Part shown: positions 10,214 to 19,485 of the stretch, one piece after another
How positions within the stretch are numbered: position 1 is the stretch's first letter
How the letters are laid out: every line of letters begins with the position of its first letter
Assembly (NCBI RefSeq): GCF_009733845.1
Contig: NZ_WNXZ01000002.1
Span: 310,001-374,000 of the forward strand
DNA from: Pseudactinotalea terrae
GTDB taxonomy: Bacteria > Actinomycetota > Actinomycetes > Actinomycetales > Beutenbergiaceae
Reading direction: 5' to 3'
Length of the DNA: 64,000 bases
The notes under the pieces: model-generated
Seen by the model: only the letters and a program-made list of their open reading frames with translations
Told to the model about the DNA's origin: nothing
Databases searched by the model: none
Program-made: the position numbers and the translations under genes

Positions 10214-11217
10214 GCCTGCTCGTCGACGTCACCGCCGGGCGCGGATCGTTCACGCTCGAGGTGTGCCTCGACGTCCCGGCCGGTGAGGTGCTCGCCGTGC
10301 TCGGACCCAACGGGTCGGGCAAGTCCACGCTGCTGGACGTCGTCGCCGGTCTTCTCGCGCCCCACCGGGGCGAGATCAGCTGGAAGGGCCGCGCCCTCTC
10401 GACGGCGACCGGTCGCCTCGTACCGCCGTCGGAGCGCCGGGTGGGGCTGCTCGGGCAGGACCCGCTGCTGTTCCCGCACCTGACGGTGCGCGAGAACGTG
10501 GCGTTCGGGCTGCGCGCCAGAGGGAAGCGGGACGCGCTGGCTCGTGCCGACGGCTGGCTGGACCGGCTCGGGGTCGCCTCTCTCACCGACCGCCGCCCAC
10601 GCCAGCTCTCTGGTGGGCAGGCCGCGCGTGTCGCGCTGGCACGGGCGCTCGCGGCCGAGCCCGAGGTGCTGCTGCTCGACGAGCCGCTTGCCGCTCTCGA
10701 CGCCTCGGCCGCCCCCGAGCTGCGCCACCTGCTCGGCGAGGTGCTGCGCGAGACCGGACTCACCACCGTGCTGGTCTCCCACGCCGTGCTCGACGCCGCG
10801 CTGCTCGCCGATCAGGTCGCGGTGCTGCGCGAGGGGCAGGTGGTCGAGCGCGGACCGCGTGCCGAGGTGCTCGGGGCGCCGCGCACCGCGTTCACCGCCG
10901 CGTTCGTGGGCGTCAACCTGGTCCCGGCCGGTTTTGGCGGGCTGCGGCCCGCGCCCAGGGCGAGTCGCGCGAAGGTGACAAAGCTCCGGTTCCGGCCGGC
11001 CGCCGTCGTCGTGTCCGAGGAACGGGACCGGCGGGAGAACTCCTGGGAGGCGACCGTGCGGTGGCTCGAGCCCGTGACCGGCGGGGTACGGGTGCGGCTC
11101 GCGACCCCCGACCACCCCGACGTGCTCGCCGATGTCGACGCGGCGAGCGTCAGCCATCTGAGCCCGGGTGCGAGAGTGTGGGCGCACGTGCCGGCCGAGG
11201 CGGTCCAACCCCTCTGA
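10207..11217 (+). CDS. modC: Molybdate ABC transporter ATP-binding protein
   Basis: A 336-residue ATPase overlapping modB by 7 bp. Walker A (GPNGSGKS) is at residues 33-40, the signature is LSGGQAARVALARAL, and Walker B is VLLLDEPLAALD. A C-terminal TOBE-like domain (about residues 265-336) is the usual molybdate regulatory part. It powers ModB. It ends the operon, facing the histidine kinase gene 79 bp away. Confidence 0.94.
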   Translation: MVSLLVDVTAGRGSFTLEVCLDVPAGEVLAVLGPNGSGKSTLLDVVAGLLAPHRGEISWKGRALSTATGRLVPPSERRVGLLGQDPLLFPHLTVRENVAFGLRARGKRDALARADGWLDRLGVASLTDRRPRQLSGGQAARVALARALAAEPEVLLLDEPLAALDASAAPELRHLLGEVLRETGLTTVLVSHAVLDAALLADQVAVLREGQVVERGPRAEVLGAPRTAFTAAFVGVNLVPAGFGGLRPAPRASRAKVTKLRFRPAAVVVSEERDRRENSWEATVRWLEPVTGGVRVRLATPDHPDVLADVDAASVSHLSPGARVWAHVPAEAVQPL

Positions 11218-11296
11218 GCCGCAGGGTGCGCGAGTCCACACGCAGGCGCGCGATGGACGCCGACGACGCCCGCTCGGGGTGGAAGGGCGGGGCCAG

Positions 11297-12772
11297 CTAG
11301 GCGTGCTGCCCGGGCGGACCGGCGAGCGGCAGGTGGACCACCATCGTTGCCCCGCCCCCGGGCGTCGGCTCGTGCCGCACCGACCCGCCGTGCGCGGCCA
11401 CGATCGTCGCCACGATCGCGAGCCCGAGACCGCTGCCGCCGCTGGCCCGGGTGCGGGACGTGTCTGGCCGGTAGAAGCGCTCGAACACTCGCGCGGAGTC
11501 CTCGGGGGCGATGCCGGGGCCGTGGTCGCGGACCTCGAGAACGGCCCAGCCGCCGTCGGCATGGACGGCGATCTCGACCGGCGTGCCCAGCGGCGTGTGC
11601 TGCACGGTGTTGCCGACGAGGTTCGTGACCACCTGGCGGATCTTGTCGCCGTCGGCGTGGATCGTTACCGGCCCGTCGGCGATGAGCTGGGTCCGGCGGG
11701 AGGGGTCGAGAGCGCCGAGGTCGGCGACCGCGTCGGAGGCGATCGAGATGAGGTCGACGCTGCCGAGCCGGAGGCCGCGGCCCTCGTCGAGGCGGGCGAG
11801 GGCGAGAAGGTCGTTGACGAGCCCGCCCATCCGGGTGGCCTCGTCCTCCATGCGGCCGATCGTCGTCGGTACCTCCTCGGGCGGGACAGCACCCATGCGG
11901 TAGAGCTCGCCGTAGCCCCGGATCGAGGCGAGCGGCGTGCGGAGCTCGTGCGAGGCGTCGGAGACGAACCGGCTCATGCGGGCCGCCGAGGCCTGGCGCT
12001 CGGCGAAGGCGCGCTCCAGCTCGGCGACCATCGCGTTGAAGGACATCCCGAGGCGACCCACCTCGGTGGTGGGCGGCTGCAAGGGCGCGCGCTGCGAGAG
12101 GTCCCCGGCGGCCACGGCACCCGCTGCCGTCTCGATGTCGCGCAGCGGCTGCAGCGACTTCTGCACGGCGGCGTAGCCCGCGAGCGCCCCGGCCACCACG
12201 ACGGCGAGTCCGACCAGCACCATCGTCTTGATCATGTTCGCGATCGTGTCGAGCGTCGACGCCAGCGGCACCGCGATCACCATGGTGCCGACCTCGAGGC
12301 CGTCCGGGGTGGAGAGCGAGTAGCTGCCGACGCGCCAGAGCGCCGGGCCCGCCGTCGACGAGACCGTGAACTCCTCGCCGCGACCGAGCGGCGCCGGCAG
12401 GTCGGGGATGTCGGGCTCGGAGCCGTCGGCCGCCGTGGTGGAGGGCACGTGCAGGTCGCAGCCGTTGACGAGCTCGACCTGCACGAAGTAGTCGGTGGGC
12501 TGTGCTGCCTGGCTGTCGGTGGATCCTCCTGCTTGGTTGGAGGGGCAGACGTACTCCGGAGACAGGCTGACGTCGTTCGCGTAGGACTGGGCGGCCGAGA
12601 AGAGCTGGTCGTCGACCTGCTGGATCAGCGAGTTGCGCAGCAGCGCGACGACCGCGGCGCCGGACAGCGTGAGCGCCACGATGATCAGCACCGCGGTGAT
12701 GAGCGAGAGTCGCCAGCGCAGCGGCAGTGCCCGGAGCCCCTCAGGGTGCGGCTGGGGCGCCGCGCCGGTCAC
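11297..12772 (-). CDS. Two-component sensor histidine kinase (HAMP-HisKA)
   Basis: A 491-residue kinase. GTG at 12772 was chosen because it overlaps the stop of the response-regulator gene (GTGA); the frame stays open further upstream but lies within that gene. Order: membrane segment at about residues 20-42, an extracytoplasmic domain of about 130 residues, a second membrane segment, HAMP, and the dimerisation domain with phosphoryl-accepting His275 in SHELRTPL. The ATP-binding domain follows (NLVGNTVQHTPLG, DHGPGIAPED, GGSGLGLAI). It resembles the TcrY/MprB class. The stimulus is unknown. Confidence 0.93.
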   Translation of the reverse strand: MTGAAPQPHPEGLRALPLRWRLSLITAVLIIVALTLSGAAVVALLRNSLIQQVDDQLFSAAQSYANDVSLSPEYVCPSNQAGGSTDSQAAQPTDYFVQVELVNGCDLHVPSTTAADGSEPDIPDLPAPLGRGEEFTVSSTAGPALWRVGSYSLSTPDGLEVGTMVIAVPLASTLDTIANMIKTMVLVGLAVVVAGALAGYAAVQKSLQPLRDIETAAGAVAAGDLSQRAPLQPPTTEVGRLGMSFNAMVAELERAFAERQASAARMSRFVSDASHELRTPLASIRGYGELYRMGAVPPEEVPTTIGRMEDEATRMGGLVNDLLALARLDEGRGLRLGSVDLISIASDAVADLGALDPSRRTQLIADGPVTIHADGDKIRQVVTNLVGNTVQHTPLGTPVEIAVHADGGWAVLEVRDHGPGIAPEDSARVFERFYRPDTSRTRASGGSGLGLAIVATIVAAHGGSVRHEPTPGGGATMVVHLPLAGPPGQHA

Positions 12773-13488
12773 TGGGGCGCGCGCAGCATGTATCCGACGC
12801 CGCGCTTGGTGTGGATCAAGGGCTCCGCGTCGAAGGGGTTGTCGACCTTGCGGCGCAGGTAGGAGATGTAGGACTCGACGATCGCGCCGTCGCCGCCCCA
12901 GTTGTAGGCCCACACGTGGTCGAGGATCTGCGACTTGCTGAGCACGCGGCCGGCGTTGAGCATCAGGTACCGCAGCAGCGTGAACTCGGTGGGGGAGAGG
13001 TCGATCGGCTCACCGGCGCGCCGGACCTCGTGCGCGTCCTCGTCCATCTCGAGGTCACCGACCCGCAGCAGCGAGTCCTCGGTCATCGCGGCGGCGGCCT
13101 TGGCGCGGCGCAGCACCGCACGGATGCGCGCGATCACCTCGTCGAGGCTGAAGGGCTTGGTGACGTAGTCGTCGCCCCCGACCGTGAGCCCGGCGACCTT
13201 GTCGGTGGTGTCGTCACGCGCGGTGAGGAACACGACCGGCATCAGCTTGCCCTGCTCGCGCAGCCGGCGGGTGACGGTGAAGCCGTCGAGGTCGGGGAGC
13301 ATGACGTCGAGCACCACGAGGTCGGGCTCGGCCTCGAGCGCCTTCTTCACGGCCTGCTGGCCGTCAGCAGCGGTGTCGACCTCGAAGCCCGCGAACCGCA
13401 GGCTTGCTGCCAGGAGCTCGCGGATGTTGGGCTCGTCGTCGACCACGAGCAGGCGCGCCTCGGCCCGGTCGGGTGCTGCAGTACTCAT
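12769..13488 (-). CDS. OmpR-family response regulator
   Basis: A 239-residue regulator with a receiver domain (Asp61 in VVLDVMLPD as phosphoacceptor, Lys in VTKPFSLDE) and a C-terminal winged-helix DNA-binding domain (LSPTEFTLLRYLMLNAGRVL). It pairs with the overlapping downstream kinase gene. The receiver resembles the actinobacterial TcrX/PrrA class. Targets are unknown. Confidence 0.94.
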   Translation of the reverse strand: MSTAAPDRAEARLLVVDDEPNIRELLAASLRFAGFEVDTAADGQQAVKKALEAEPDLVVLDVMLPDLDGFTVTRRLREQGKLMPVVFLTARDDTTDKVAGLTVGGDDYVTKPFSLDEVIARIRAVLRRAKAAAAMTEDSLLRVGDLEMDEDAHEVRRAGEPIDLSPTEFTLLRYLMLNAGRVLSKSQILDHVWAYNWGGDGAIVESYISYLRRKVDNPFDAEPLIHTKRGVGYMLRAPQ

Positions 13489-13545
13489 GCGAACCAGTGT
13501 GCGCGCCCAGACTGGAAGATTCCTGAGAGTCGCCTGGGGAGATGT

Positions 13546-14130
13546 CTAGAGGTAGCGGTTCGGGTCGAACGCCTCGAGCGGGATGATCCGCACCCGCGGC
13601 AGCGGCACGTTGAAGGCGGCCACGTCGTCCTCGAGGTCGAAGACCTCCAACCCGGCGCCGGTCAGCTCGGTGATCTTGGCGTTGACGAACTCGCGGAAGC
13701 ACAGCACGCCCACCCGGCGCTCGCCGTCGAGCAACGACTCGAGCTGGGGCAGGAAGTCACCGTCGTGCGAGGCCAGCAGCACGTCGCCGGGGCGGTCCTT
13801 GAGCGCCTCGAGGGTGCGCTGGATACCGATGTCGACGACTTTCTCCGAGCCCGAGCCGGCCAGCGGGATCGGGTGGTAGCTCATGGCGAGCAGCGCCTGC
13901 ACGAAGCTCATCGGCATCTGACCGGTGCTCGCGTTGAGGAAGAACAGGCCTCGCACCGGTTGCTGCCAGGATCGTGAGGCGAACTCCGTGATCCTGTCCC
14001 AGCGTGGCCGCTCCTCGGGGGCGGGGCGGTGCCCGAGGACGCTCAGCCCGAGCGTCGCGTCGATGTTCTCGCCATCGACGAGCAGGTAGGTCTGTCGCGC
14101 ACTCTGCGGCGTCTCCTCGGTCTCCGTCAC
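13546..14130 (-). CDS. NYN domain (PIN-like) putative ribonuclease
   Basis: A 194-residue protein with the NYN/LabA nuclease fold: YLLVDGENIDATLG at about residues 15-28 supplies the first acidic site, and VVDIGIQRTLEAL and VLLASHDGDFLPQLESLL supply the further conserved Asp residues of the PIN-like active site. It probably cleaves RNA. It lies 57 bp downstream of the two-component operon on the same strand. The function in the cell is not known. Confidence 0.82.
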   Translation of the reverse strand: MTETEETPQSARQTYLLVDGENIDATLGLSVLGHRPAPEERPRWDRITEFASRSWQQPVRGLFFLNASTGQMPMSFVQALLAMSYHPIPLAGSGSEKVVDIGIQRTLEALKDRPGDVLLASHDGDFLPQLESLLDGERRVGVLCFREFVNAKITELTGAGLEVFDLEDDVAAFNVPLPRVRIIPLEAFDPNRYL

Positions 14131-14177
14131 CTGGCAAGCCTATGGTTTCGACCGGCTCCGGGCGTCGGGTTGCTGGT

Positions 14178-14564
14178 TCACGCTCCGCCGCGCCGTTGGT
14201 GACCGCGGCCCCACTCGCACAGCGCCCCGACCACGGGAGCCAGGGTCTGGCCGTACTCGGACAGCTCGTACGTCACGTGGGGAGGCACCGTGCCCGCGTC
14301 GATCCTGGTGAGCACGCCGTCTCGCACGAGCTCCTGCAGGTGCCGGATCAGCATCCGCTCGGTGATCGCCGGGATGCTGCGCCGCAGCTCGCTCGTCCGC
14401 ATCGGCCGCTCGGAGAGCCGCCACAGGATCGTGGCCTTCCACCGGCCGCCGATCACCGACAGCGCCGTGTCCACGGGACACTCCCGCAGCTCGCGCTCGT
14501 CCGGCTGTGTCAGCTGAGCGACCGGGCGATCAAGGGACACTGACACTGAAGACAGTACTTCCAT
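14178..14564 (-). CDS. HxlR-family transcriptional regulator
   Basis: A 128-residue winged-helix protein with the HxlR signature CPVDTALSVIGGRWKATIL (about residues 29-47) and RTSELRRSIPAITERML. The ATG at 14564 was chosen from the family start; the frame is open far upstream over the divergent gene. It is transcribed back-to-back with the membrane-protein gene at 14586, only 21 bp away, and probably controls it. Confidence 0.87.
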   Translation of the reverse strand: MEVLSSVSVSLDRPVAQLTQPDERELRECPVDTALSVIGGRWKATILWRLSERPMRTSELRRSIPAITERMLIRHLQELVRDGVLTRIDAGTVPPHVTYELSEYGQTLAPVVGALCEWGRGHQRRGGA

Positions 14565-14585
14565 GCGTGGCAGTTTAAAGTCACG

Positions 14586-15041
14586 ATGACACCTATGGAA
14601 CATCTCGTCATCGCCACCGCCGTCGTCGCAGGCCTGCTCGCCGGGCTCGAGCTCGCGGTCAGCGTCGTCGTCGGCCCGATCCTCGCCACCCTCGACCAGA
14701 CCAGCATGCTCCGCGGCCGCACGCAGGGTGCGGGCGCGCTGGGACGCGCCATGCCGGTGGCCTACGGCGTCGCGCTGGTCCTCGTGGTCGCGTCGCTGCT
14801 GGTCGGATGGGACGACGGCGCTCGCGGGCCGCTCACGGGGGCTGTCGTGGCGTACGGGGCGATCACCGCGCTGTCGCTCGGCTATCTCGTCCCCATGAAC
14901 ACGCGTGCGACGCGGTGGGATCCCGAACAGCCACCCAGCGACTGGCAGCAGGTGATGCGGCGCTGGGACCGTGGGCACGCCGTCAGGGTCGTGCTGCTCG
15001 TCGTCGCCTTCGCTCTGCTGGTGGTGGCCGTCGCGCGCTGA
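14586..15041 (+). CDS. DUF1772-like four-helix membrane protein
   Basis: A 151-residue protein with four hydrophobic segments (near residues 4-28, 55-75, 85-105 and 130-151) and the LAGLELAVSVVVGPIL opening typical of DUF1772/anthrone-oxygenase-like proteins. A TTTAAA sequence at 14574-14579 ends 6 bases before the ATG; a second ATG lies 9 bases further in. The divergent HxlR gene suggests induction by a small reactive or aromatic compound. The reaction is not established. Confidence 0.7.
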   Translation: MTPMEHLVIATAVVAGLLAGLELAVSVVVGPILATLDQTSMLRGRTQGAGALGRAMPVAYGVALVLVVASLLVGWDDGARGPLTGAVVAYGAITALSLGYLVPMNTRATRWDPEQPPSDWQQVMRRWDRGHAVRVVLLVVAFALLVVAVAR

Positions 15042-15139
15042 CGCCCCGAGCGAGGCATCCTGGACGGCGTCGCCCACCTGGTCCCGCAGCCGGGTACCGT
15101 GACCCAGATTCATGGCAAGGCGACGACAGGGAGCAACGC

Positions 15140-15601
15140 ATGGCGAAGGCCCGCGACATCGCGTTGCTGGTGCTGGGCTGGGTACTGGTGGTGGCTGGCA
15201 TCGCCGCGCTCGTGCTGCCCGGGCCCGGCCTGGTGATGGTGTTCGCCGGCCTTGCGATCCTCTCCCAGCACTACACGTGGGCAGAGAAGCGGTTGCGCCC
15301 GATCGAGATCCGGGCGATGAAGGGTGCCGCCGAGGGCGTCGAGACCGTGCCGCGGATCGTGGTCTCGACCCTGTTCGCGCTGACGATCATCGGGTTCGGC
15401 GTGCTGTGGCTCCTCAAGCCGCCGATGCCGCCGTGGTGGCCGTTGCCCGAGATCCTGTGGCTGCCAGGCGGTCGGGGCACCGGCAGCACCCTCGTGCTCT
15501 CGGGCCTCATCGGGATCGCGCTGCTGGTGTGGAGCGTGCGGCGCTTCCACGGCAAGCCCGAGGAGGTCGCGAGGATCGAGGAGCGTGCGGCCGGTCGCTG
15601 A
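15140..15601 (+). CDS. PGPGW-motif membrane protein (TIGR02611-like)
   Basis: A 153-residue protein. ATG at 15140 has AGGGAG 6 bases upstream (15128-15133). The motif VLPGPGLVMVFAGLAILS (about residues 24-41) is the glycine-proline hairpin of PGPGW proteins. Further hydrophobic segments lie at about residues 72-94 and 118-137. It is likely an inner-membrane protein of unknown role. A GC-rich hairpin follows its stop. Confidence 0.78.
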   Translation: MAKARDIALLVLGWVLVVAGIAALVLPGPGLVMVFAGLAILSQHYTWAEKRLRPIEIRAMKGAAEGVETVPRIVVSTLFALTIIGFGVLWLLKPPMPPWWPLPEILWLPGGRGTGSTLVLSGLIGIALLVWSVRRFHGKPEEVARIEERAAGR

Positions 15602-15650
15602 GCCCCGCCGCGCGAGACCCTGCCCATGCGCTCGTTCGTCGCCTGACGCC

Positions 15651-15683
15651 GACGGCCCGGCCCCCGGAGGGAGTCGGGCCGTC
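15651..15683 (+). terminator. GC-rich hairpin after the PGPGW gene
   Basis: GACGGCCCG (15651-15659) pairs with CGGGCCGTC (15675-15683) around a 15-base loop. There is no clear T-run. It lies between convergent genes and could serve both. Confidence 0.6.
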
Positions 15684-15713
15684 GCGTCGAGGCGATTCAG
15701 CTGGTGGTCGCCG

Positions 15714-16490
15714 TCACTGCTGCTGGTCGACCGGTGCATCCTCGATAGCGGGCTGAGCGGGTGCGTCCTGGACCGTGCCGCCGCGCTTGAGCGCCTCGAA
15801 CCGGGCCTCGACCTCGAGCATGTCGCCCTGCTGCTCCAGCTCGGAGAACTGGGCGTCGAGCGAGGAGGCCTGCAGCTCGGCCTGGCCGGCCACCTGTGCC
15901 TCCTGACGGCGAACCTGGTCCTCGAACCGGCCGAGCTCGCTCGTGGGGTCGAGCACGTTGATCGACCCGATGGCCTCCTGCACCTGCTGCTGGGCCTGGG
16001 CCGACTTCGCGCGGGCGACCAGCTGGTCGCGCTTCGTCTTGAGCTCGCCCAGGCGATCCTTCATGATCGCCAGCCCCTGCTTGAGCTTCTCGGCGACCTG
16101 GTTCTGCGACGCAAGGATCGGCTCGGCCTCCTTGACCTCGCTCTCGAATCCGATCTGCTTCTGCAGCGCGATCCTCGCGAGGTTGTCGTAGCGATCGGCA
16201 GCAGCAGCATCGCCCTGTGCGCGGGCCTGGTCGGCCCGCTGCGAGGCTGCGAGCGCCTTGCTGCCCCACTCCCGCACCGCTGCGACGTCCTCGTTGTAGT
16301 CCTGCTCGGCGAGGCGCAGGTTGCCGATCGTCTGCGCGATCGCCTGCTCGGCCTCGGCGATGTTGTTCGTGTAGTCGCGGACGAGCTGGTCGATCATCTT
16401 CTCCGGGTCTTCGGCCCGGTCGAGCAGCGAGTTGATGTTGGCGCGCGTGAGCTGAGCGATGCGCCCGAGGATGGTCTGCTTCTCGGTCAT
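15714..16490 (-). CDS. pspA: PspA/IM30 (ESCRT-III-like) membrane stress protein
   Basis: A 258-residue, mostly helical protein. The ATG at 16490 gives the family N-terminus (MTEKQTILGRIAQLTRANIN). Heptad-rich helices span about residues 20-220 (EDPEKMIDQLVRDYTNNIAE; AIMKDRLGELKTKRDQLVA). Such proteins coat and stabilise the inner face of the membrane under envelope stress. The short C-terminal tail (about residues 235-258) is acidic and Gln/Pro-rich. It lies just downstream of the TPM-domain gene on the same strand. Confidence 0.9.
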   Translation of the reverse strand: MTEKQTILGRIAQLTRANINSLLDRAEDPEKMIDQLVRDYTNNIAEAEQAIAQTIGNLRLAEQDYNEDVAAVREWGSKALAASQRADQARAQGDAAAADRYDNLARIALQKQIGFESEVKEAEPILASQNQVAEKLKQGLAIMKDRLGELKTKRDQLVARAKSAQAQQQVQEAIGSINVLDPTSELGRFEDQVRRQEAQVAGQAELQASSLDAQFSELEQQGDMLEVEARFEALKRGGTVQDAPAQPAIEDAPVDQQQ

Positions 16491-16539
16491 GAGGTACTGC
16501 CCTTCGTGAGTTCGTGCTGAGGCGGAACAAGGTCTAGGT

Positions 16540-18651
16540 CTATCGGCGCCTCCCGCCGCCCGCGCGGCGACTGCTGCCACCGCTGCGCCGAGAGCTGCTG
16601 CGGCCGATCGATCCCATGCTGCGGCCCATGCTGGTGCGCCCGCCGCCGGAGCGGCTGCCGCCCCAGCCCCCGCCCGAGCGGCTACCGCCGCCACCCCACG
16701 AGGATCCGCCGCCCCAGCCCGATCGCCGGCCGCCACCGAGAACCTCGTTGAGGATGCCACCGAGGATCAGCGAGCCGGCGTCGATGCCGCCCGAGCGGCC
16801 GTAGTAGCCACCACCGCCGATGCTCTCGGTGCTCCGGCGCCAGCCGTTGACGTCGTTCTGCGCGAGCTGGAGGGCGCTCGTGGCCGCGTCGTGCGCAGCC
16901 CGCGACGCTGTGAGCGCGCCCTGTGAATCGCTTTCCTGCAGGCTGCGCGCCCGCGCTAGCGACTCCGACGCGGTCGCGAGCCTGGTCCGCGCGGTGGTCT
17001 GCACGGCACCGCGGTTGGTCTCGATGAAGGCGTTCGCCCGGCCGATGGCCGCCTCGGCCGCAGCGAGCTGTCCGGCGAGCTGGCCGGCCGCCTTCCGGTG
17101 GACCTGCTCCTGCTCGCGGCGTGGTGCGAGCGCGGCGTCGAGGGCCTGCTCAGCCGCTGCCAGCTCGGACAGGGCAGCGATCGGGTCGCCGCCGTTCCTG
17201 GCCGCCGCACCGGCCTGCAGCGCCGCCTGCGCGCGCTCGACGGCCGGCGTGACCGTCGAGTCGTTCGGCGCCAGCCTGCCGGCATCGGAGACGTCGGAGG
17301 TCAGCGAGGCGATCGCGCCGTCGAGGGCGGAGCTGGCCTCGGCCAGCGTGTCGCCCGCGTGCGCGACCATCTCCAGCAGCGTGCCCACCTGCTGCAGCGC
17401 ATCCTCGGCGGTCCGCGCGAAGGCGACGGCGGTGCCGCGGTCGTCGGCCTGCACACGGGACCGGCCCTCGGTGATCGACTGCCGCGCCGAGGCGAGCAGC
17501 GCCTCGGCCTGGTCGGGCGCCCGCGCCACGGTGGTGAGCGCCGTGGCAGGGTAGATCGCCCCCAGCTGGCCGAGCGTGCCCCTCGCGGCGGGCACCCGAC
17601 CCGCGAGCTCGCGGGCGCGGGTCTCGAGCTCGTCCAGGACCGCGGGCGCGTTCTCCTGCAGGGACCGCAGGTCGGCGAGCGCCTCCGTCTGGGAGTCGAG
17701 CGCCTCGTCAGCTGCCTCGCACAGCCCCAGGATCTCGACGAGGCCCCTGCGCTGGGCGTCCTCGGACGGCGTCGAGTCGCCGAGCTGCTGCTGGATCGTG
17801 AACGCGTGGGCCAGCTGCTGCTGCGCCTGCGCCAGCGCGGCCTTGAAGTCGCGGGTGGCCTCGATGCCGAACTGCGCCTCCGCGAAGGCGAGCTCGTTGG
17901 CAGAGGAGCGCACGTCGTTGTCGAGCGCCACCAGCGCCGACCCGGCGCGCTGGCCGAGCTCGGCCGTGCTCACCGAGGCCCATCGCTGCTCGGGCGTCGG
18001 CGGCCCGCTCGGCTGTGGTGGCTGCCCGGGCTCCGGGCTCCTGCGGGAGCGGCGTGCCATCGCGACGACCCCGCCGCCGACCGCCAGCACCGCGACGCCG
18101 CCCAGCACCCACCCCAGGCCGTTGCTGCCGCCGGAGGGTTCGTCGTCGGGCTCCGTGGTCGGCGCCGCGCTCCCCGTCGTGACCTCGATGACCGCGCCGG
18201 CGGCCGCCAGCGAGGCGCCGGTCCAGTCGCCGCTGCCGACCTCGCTCCGAGCCGCAGCCTCGATGTCGCTGATGTCGGCGTCGGACAGCGGGGCCTCCTG
18301 AGCGACCGAGAGAGCCACCTCGCGGTCCTCGACGGCGATCGCAAGCAGCAGCACGTCCGTGTTCGCGTTGGTCGCGATCGCCGTCTCGTTCGCCCAGTCG
18401 ACCGCGCGCATCCCGTCGAAGGAGTCCACGTAGACGGTCCACAGGTCGTAGTCGGTCTCGGCGACCACCTCGTCAGCAGCGGCGGCGAGGTCCTCGAGAT
18501 CGGCCGCCGCCACCTGCTCGCTCGAGCGGTCGACCACCCGGTCGTCCAGGGCGAACGGGGGCTCGGCGTAGGCCGGTGCAGCGAGCACGAGCCCCGCTGC
18601 CGCCGCGACTCCGACGGCCGCCACCGCGCGGACTGCTGTCTGCTTGCTCAC
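16540..18651 (-). CDS. TPM-domain membrane protein with long coiled coil and Gly/Arg-rich tail
   Basis: A 703-residue protein. GTG at 18651 was chosen since it begins the signal peptide (residues 1-29, ending APAYA). A TPM (TLP18.3/Psb32/MOLO-1) domain follows at about residues 30-155 (DYDLWTVYVDSFDGMRAVDW). A membrane segment lies at about 177-200 (GLGWVLGGVAVLAVGGGVVA), then a long Ala/Gln/Glu-rich helical region to about residue 620, and a C-terminal tail rich in Gly, Ser, Arg and Trp (WGGGSSWGGGGSRSGGG). The gene precedes pspA by 49 bp, so envelope stress or membrane maintenance is likely. Confidence 0.85.
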   Translation of the reverse strand: MSKQTAVRAVAAVGVAAAAGLVLAAPAYAEPPFALDDRVVDRSSEQVAAADLEDLAAAADEVVAETDYDLWTVYVDSFDGMRAVDWANETAIATNANTDVLLLAIAVEDREVALSVAQEAPLSDADISDIEAAARSEVGSGDWTGASLAAAGAVIEVTTGSAAPTTEPDDEPSGGSNGLGWVLGGVAVLAVGGGVVAMARRSRRSPEPGQPPQPSGPPTPEQRWASVSTAELGQRAGSALVALDNDVRSSANELAFAEAQFGIEATRDFKAALAQAQQQLAHAFTIQQQLGDSTPSEDAQRRGLVEILGLCEAADEALDSQTEALADLRSLQENAPAVLDELETRARELAGRVPAARGTLGQLGAIYPATALTTVARAPDQAEALLASARQSITEGRSRVQADDRGTAVAFARTAEDALQQVGTLLEMVAHAGDTLAEASSALDGAIASLTSDVSDAGRLAPNDSTVTPAVERAQAALQAGAAARNGGDPIAALSELAAAEQALDAALAPRREQEQVHRKAAGQLAGQLAAAEAAIGRANAFIETNRGAVQTTARTRLATASESLARARSLQESDSQGALTASRAAHDAATSALQLAQNDVNGWRRSTESIGGGGYYGRSGGIDAGSLILGGILNEVLGGGRRSGWGGGSSWGGGGSRSGGGWGGSRSGGGRTSMGRSMGSIGRSSSRRSGGSSRRAGGGRRR

Positions 18652-18759
18652 CTGGTGATCTTCGCGCCTGGTCACGGAGGGCGCAACGCGGCGCGATGGT
18701 GAGTCCTGCGTACACCGCTCCTGGGAGCGCTCCAGCGCACTGGGGTAGGGTTCCCGCCC

Positions 18760-19476
18760 GTGCAGAACACCACTCCCCGCATCGCCGTGATCCAGCACGA
18801 GGACGCCGTCCCGCTCGACCTCCTGCGCCCCGCCCTCGGCTCCGCCGAGCTCGTGGTCGTCCGACCGGACGCCGGTGAGACGTTGCCCCCGATCTCCAAG
18901 ATCGATGGTCTCCTCGTCCTCGGCGGGACGATGTCTGCCTACGACGACGAGCGCGCCCCCTGGCTCCCGGCCGTCCGCACCTACCTGCGCGATGCCGTCG
19001 AGCACGGCACCACCACGCTCGGCGTCTGCCTCGGGGCGCAGCTCCTCGCCGTCGCGCTCGGCGGCGAGGTCGAGGTCAACGCCCCGAGCGGGCCCGAGCG
19101 CGGGGTCGTCGAGGTGCGCGTCCGGCCCGACGGCGAGGCAGACCCGCTGTTCTCGCCGATCGTCGACGCGCTCGGTCGCGACGTGCTGGCGCCATCCAGC
19201 CACAACGACGCGATCAGCGTGCTGCCCGAGGGCGCGGTGTGGCTCGCGAGCTCACGCCAGTACCCGTTCCAGGCGTTCCGCGTCGGCTCCGCATGGGGCG
19301 TCCAGTTCCATCCGGAGGCGGGCGAGGACACCTTCGCGGCATGGACCGAGCGTCACGGCGGCGACGTCGAGGCGGCCCGTGCCCGCCATCGTGAGGCGGG
19401 CGAGCAGCTGGAGAAGCTCGCCGCCGTCATCGGCCGCACCTTCACCCAGCTGGTCTGCGACCGGGTGCTCGCCTAG
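18760..19476 (+). CDS. Class I glutamine amidotransferase-like protein
   Basis: A 238-residue protein with the GATase-1 fold. The nucleophile Cys90 lies in GVCLGAQL and the partner pair is His184/Glu186 in FHPEAGED. Such free-standing domains are often annotated as GMP-synthase-like glutaminases. TAGGGT (18746-18751) lies 8 bases before the GTG, suggesting a leaderless transcript. Its partner synthase is not next to it, so the accepted substrate is unknown. Confidence 0.86.
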   Translation: MQNTTPRIAVIQHEDAVPLDLLRPALGSAELVVVRPDAGETLPPISKIDGLLVLGGTMSAYDDERAPWLPAVRTYLRDAVEHGTTTLGVCLGAQLLAVALGGEVEVNAPSGPERGVVEVRVRPDGEADPLFSPIVDALGRDVLAPSSHNDAISVLPEGAVWLASSRQYPFQAFRVGSAWGVQFHPEAGEDTFAAWTERHGGDVEAARARHREAGEQLEKLAAVIGRTFTQLVCDRVLA

Positions 19477-19485
19477 GGCAGCTGG

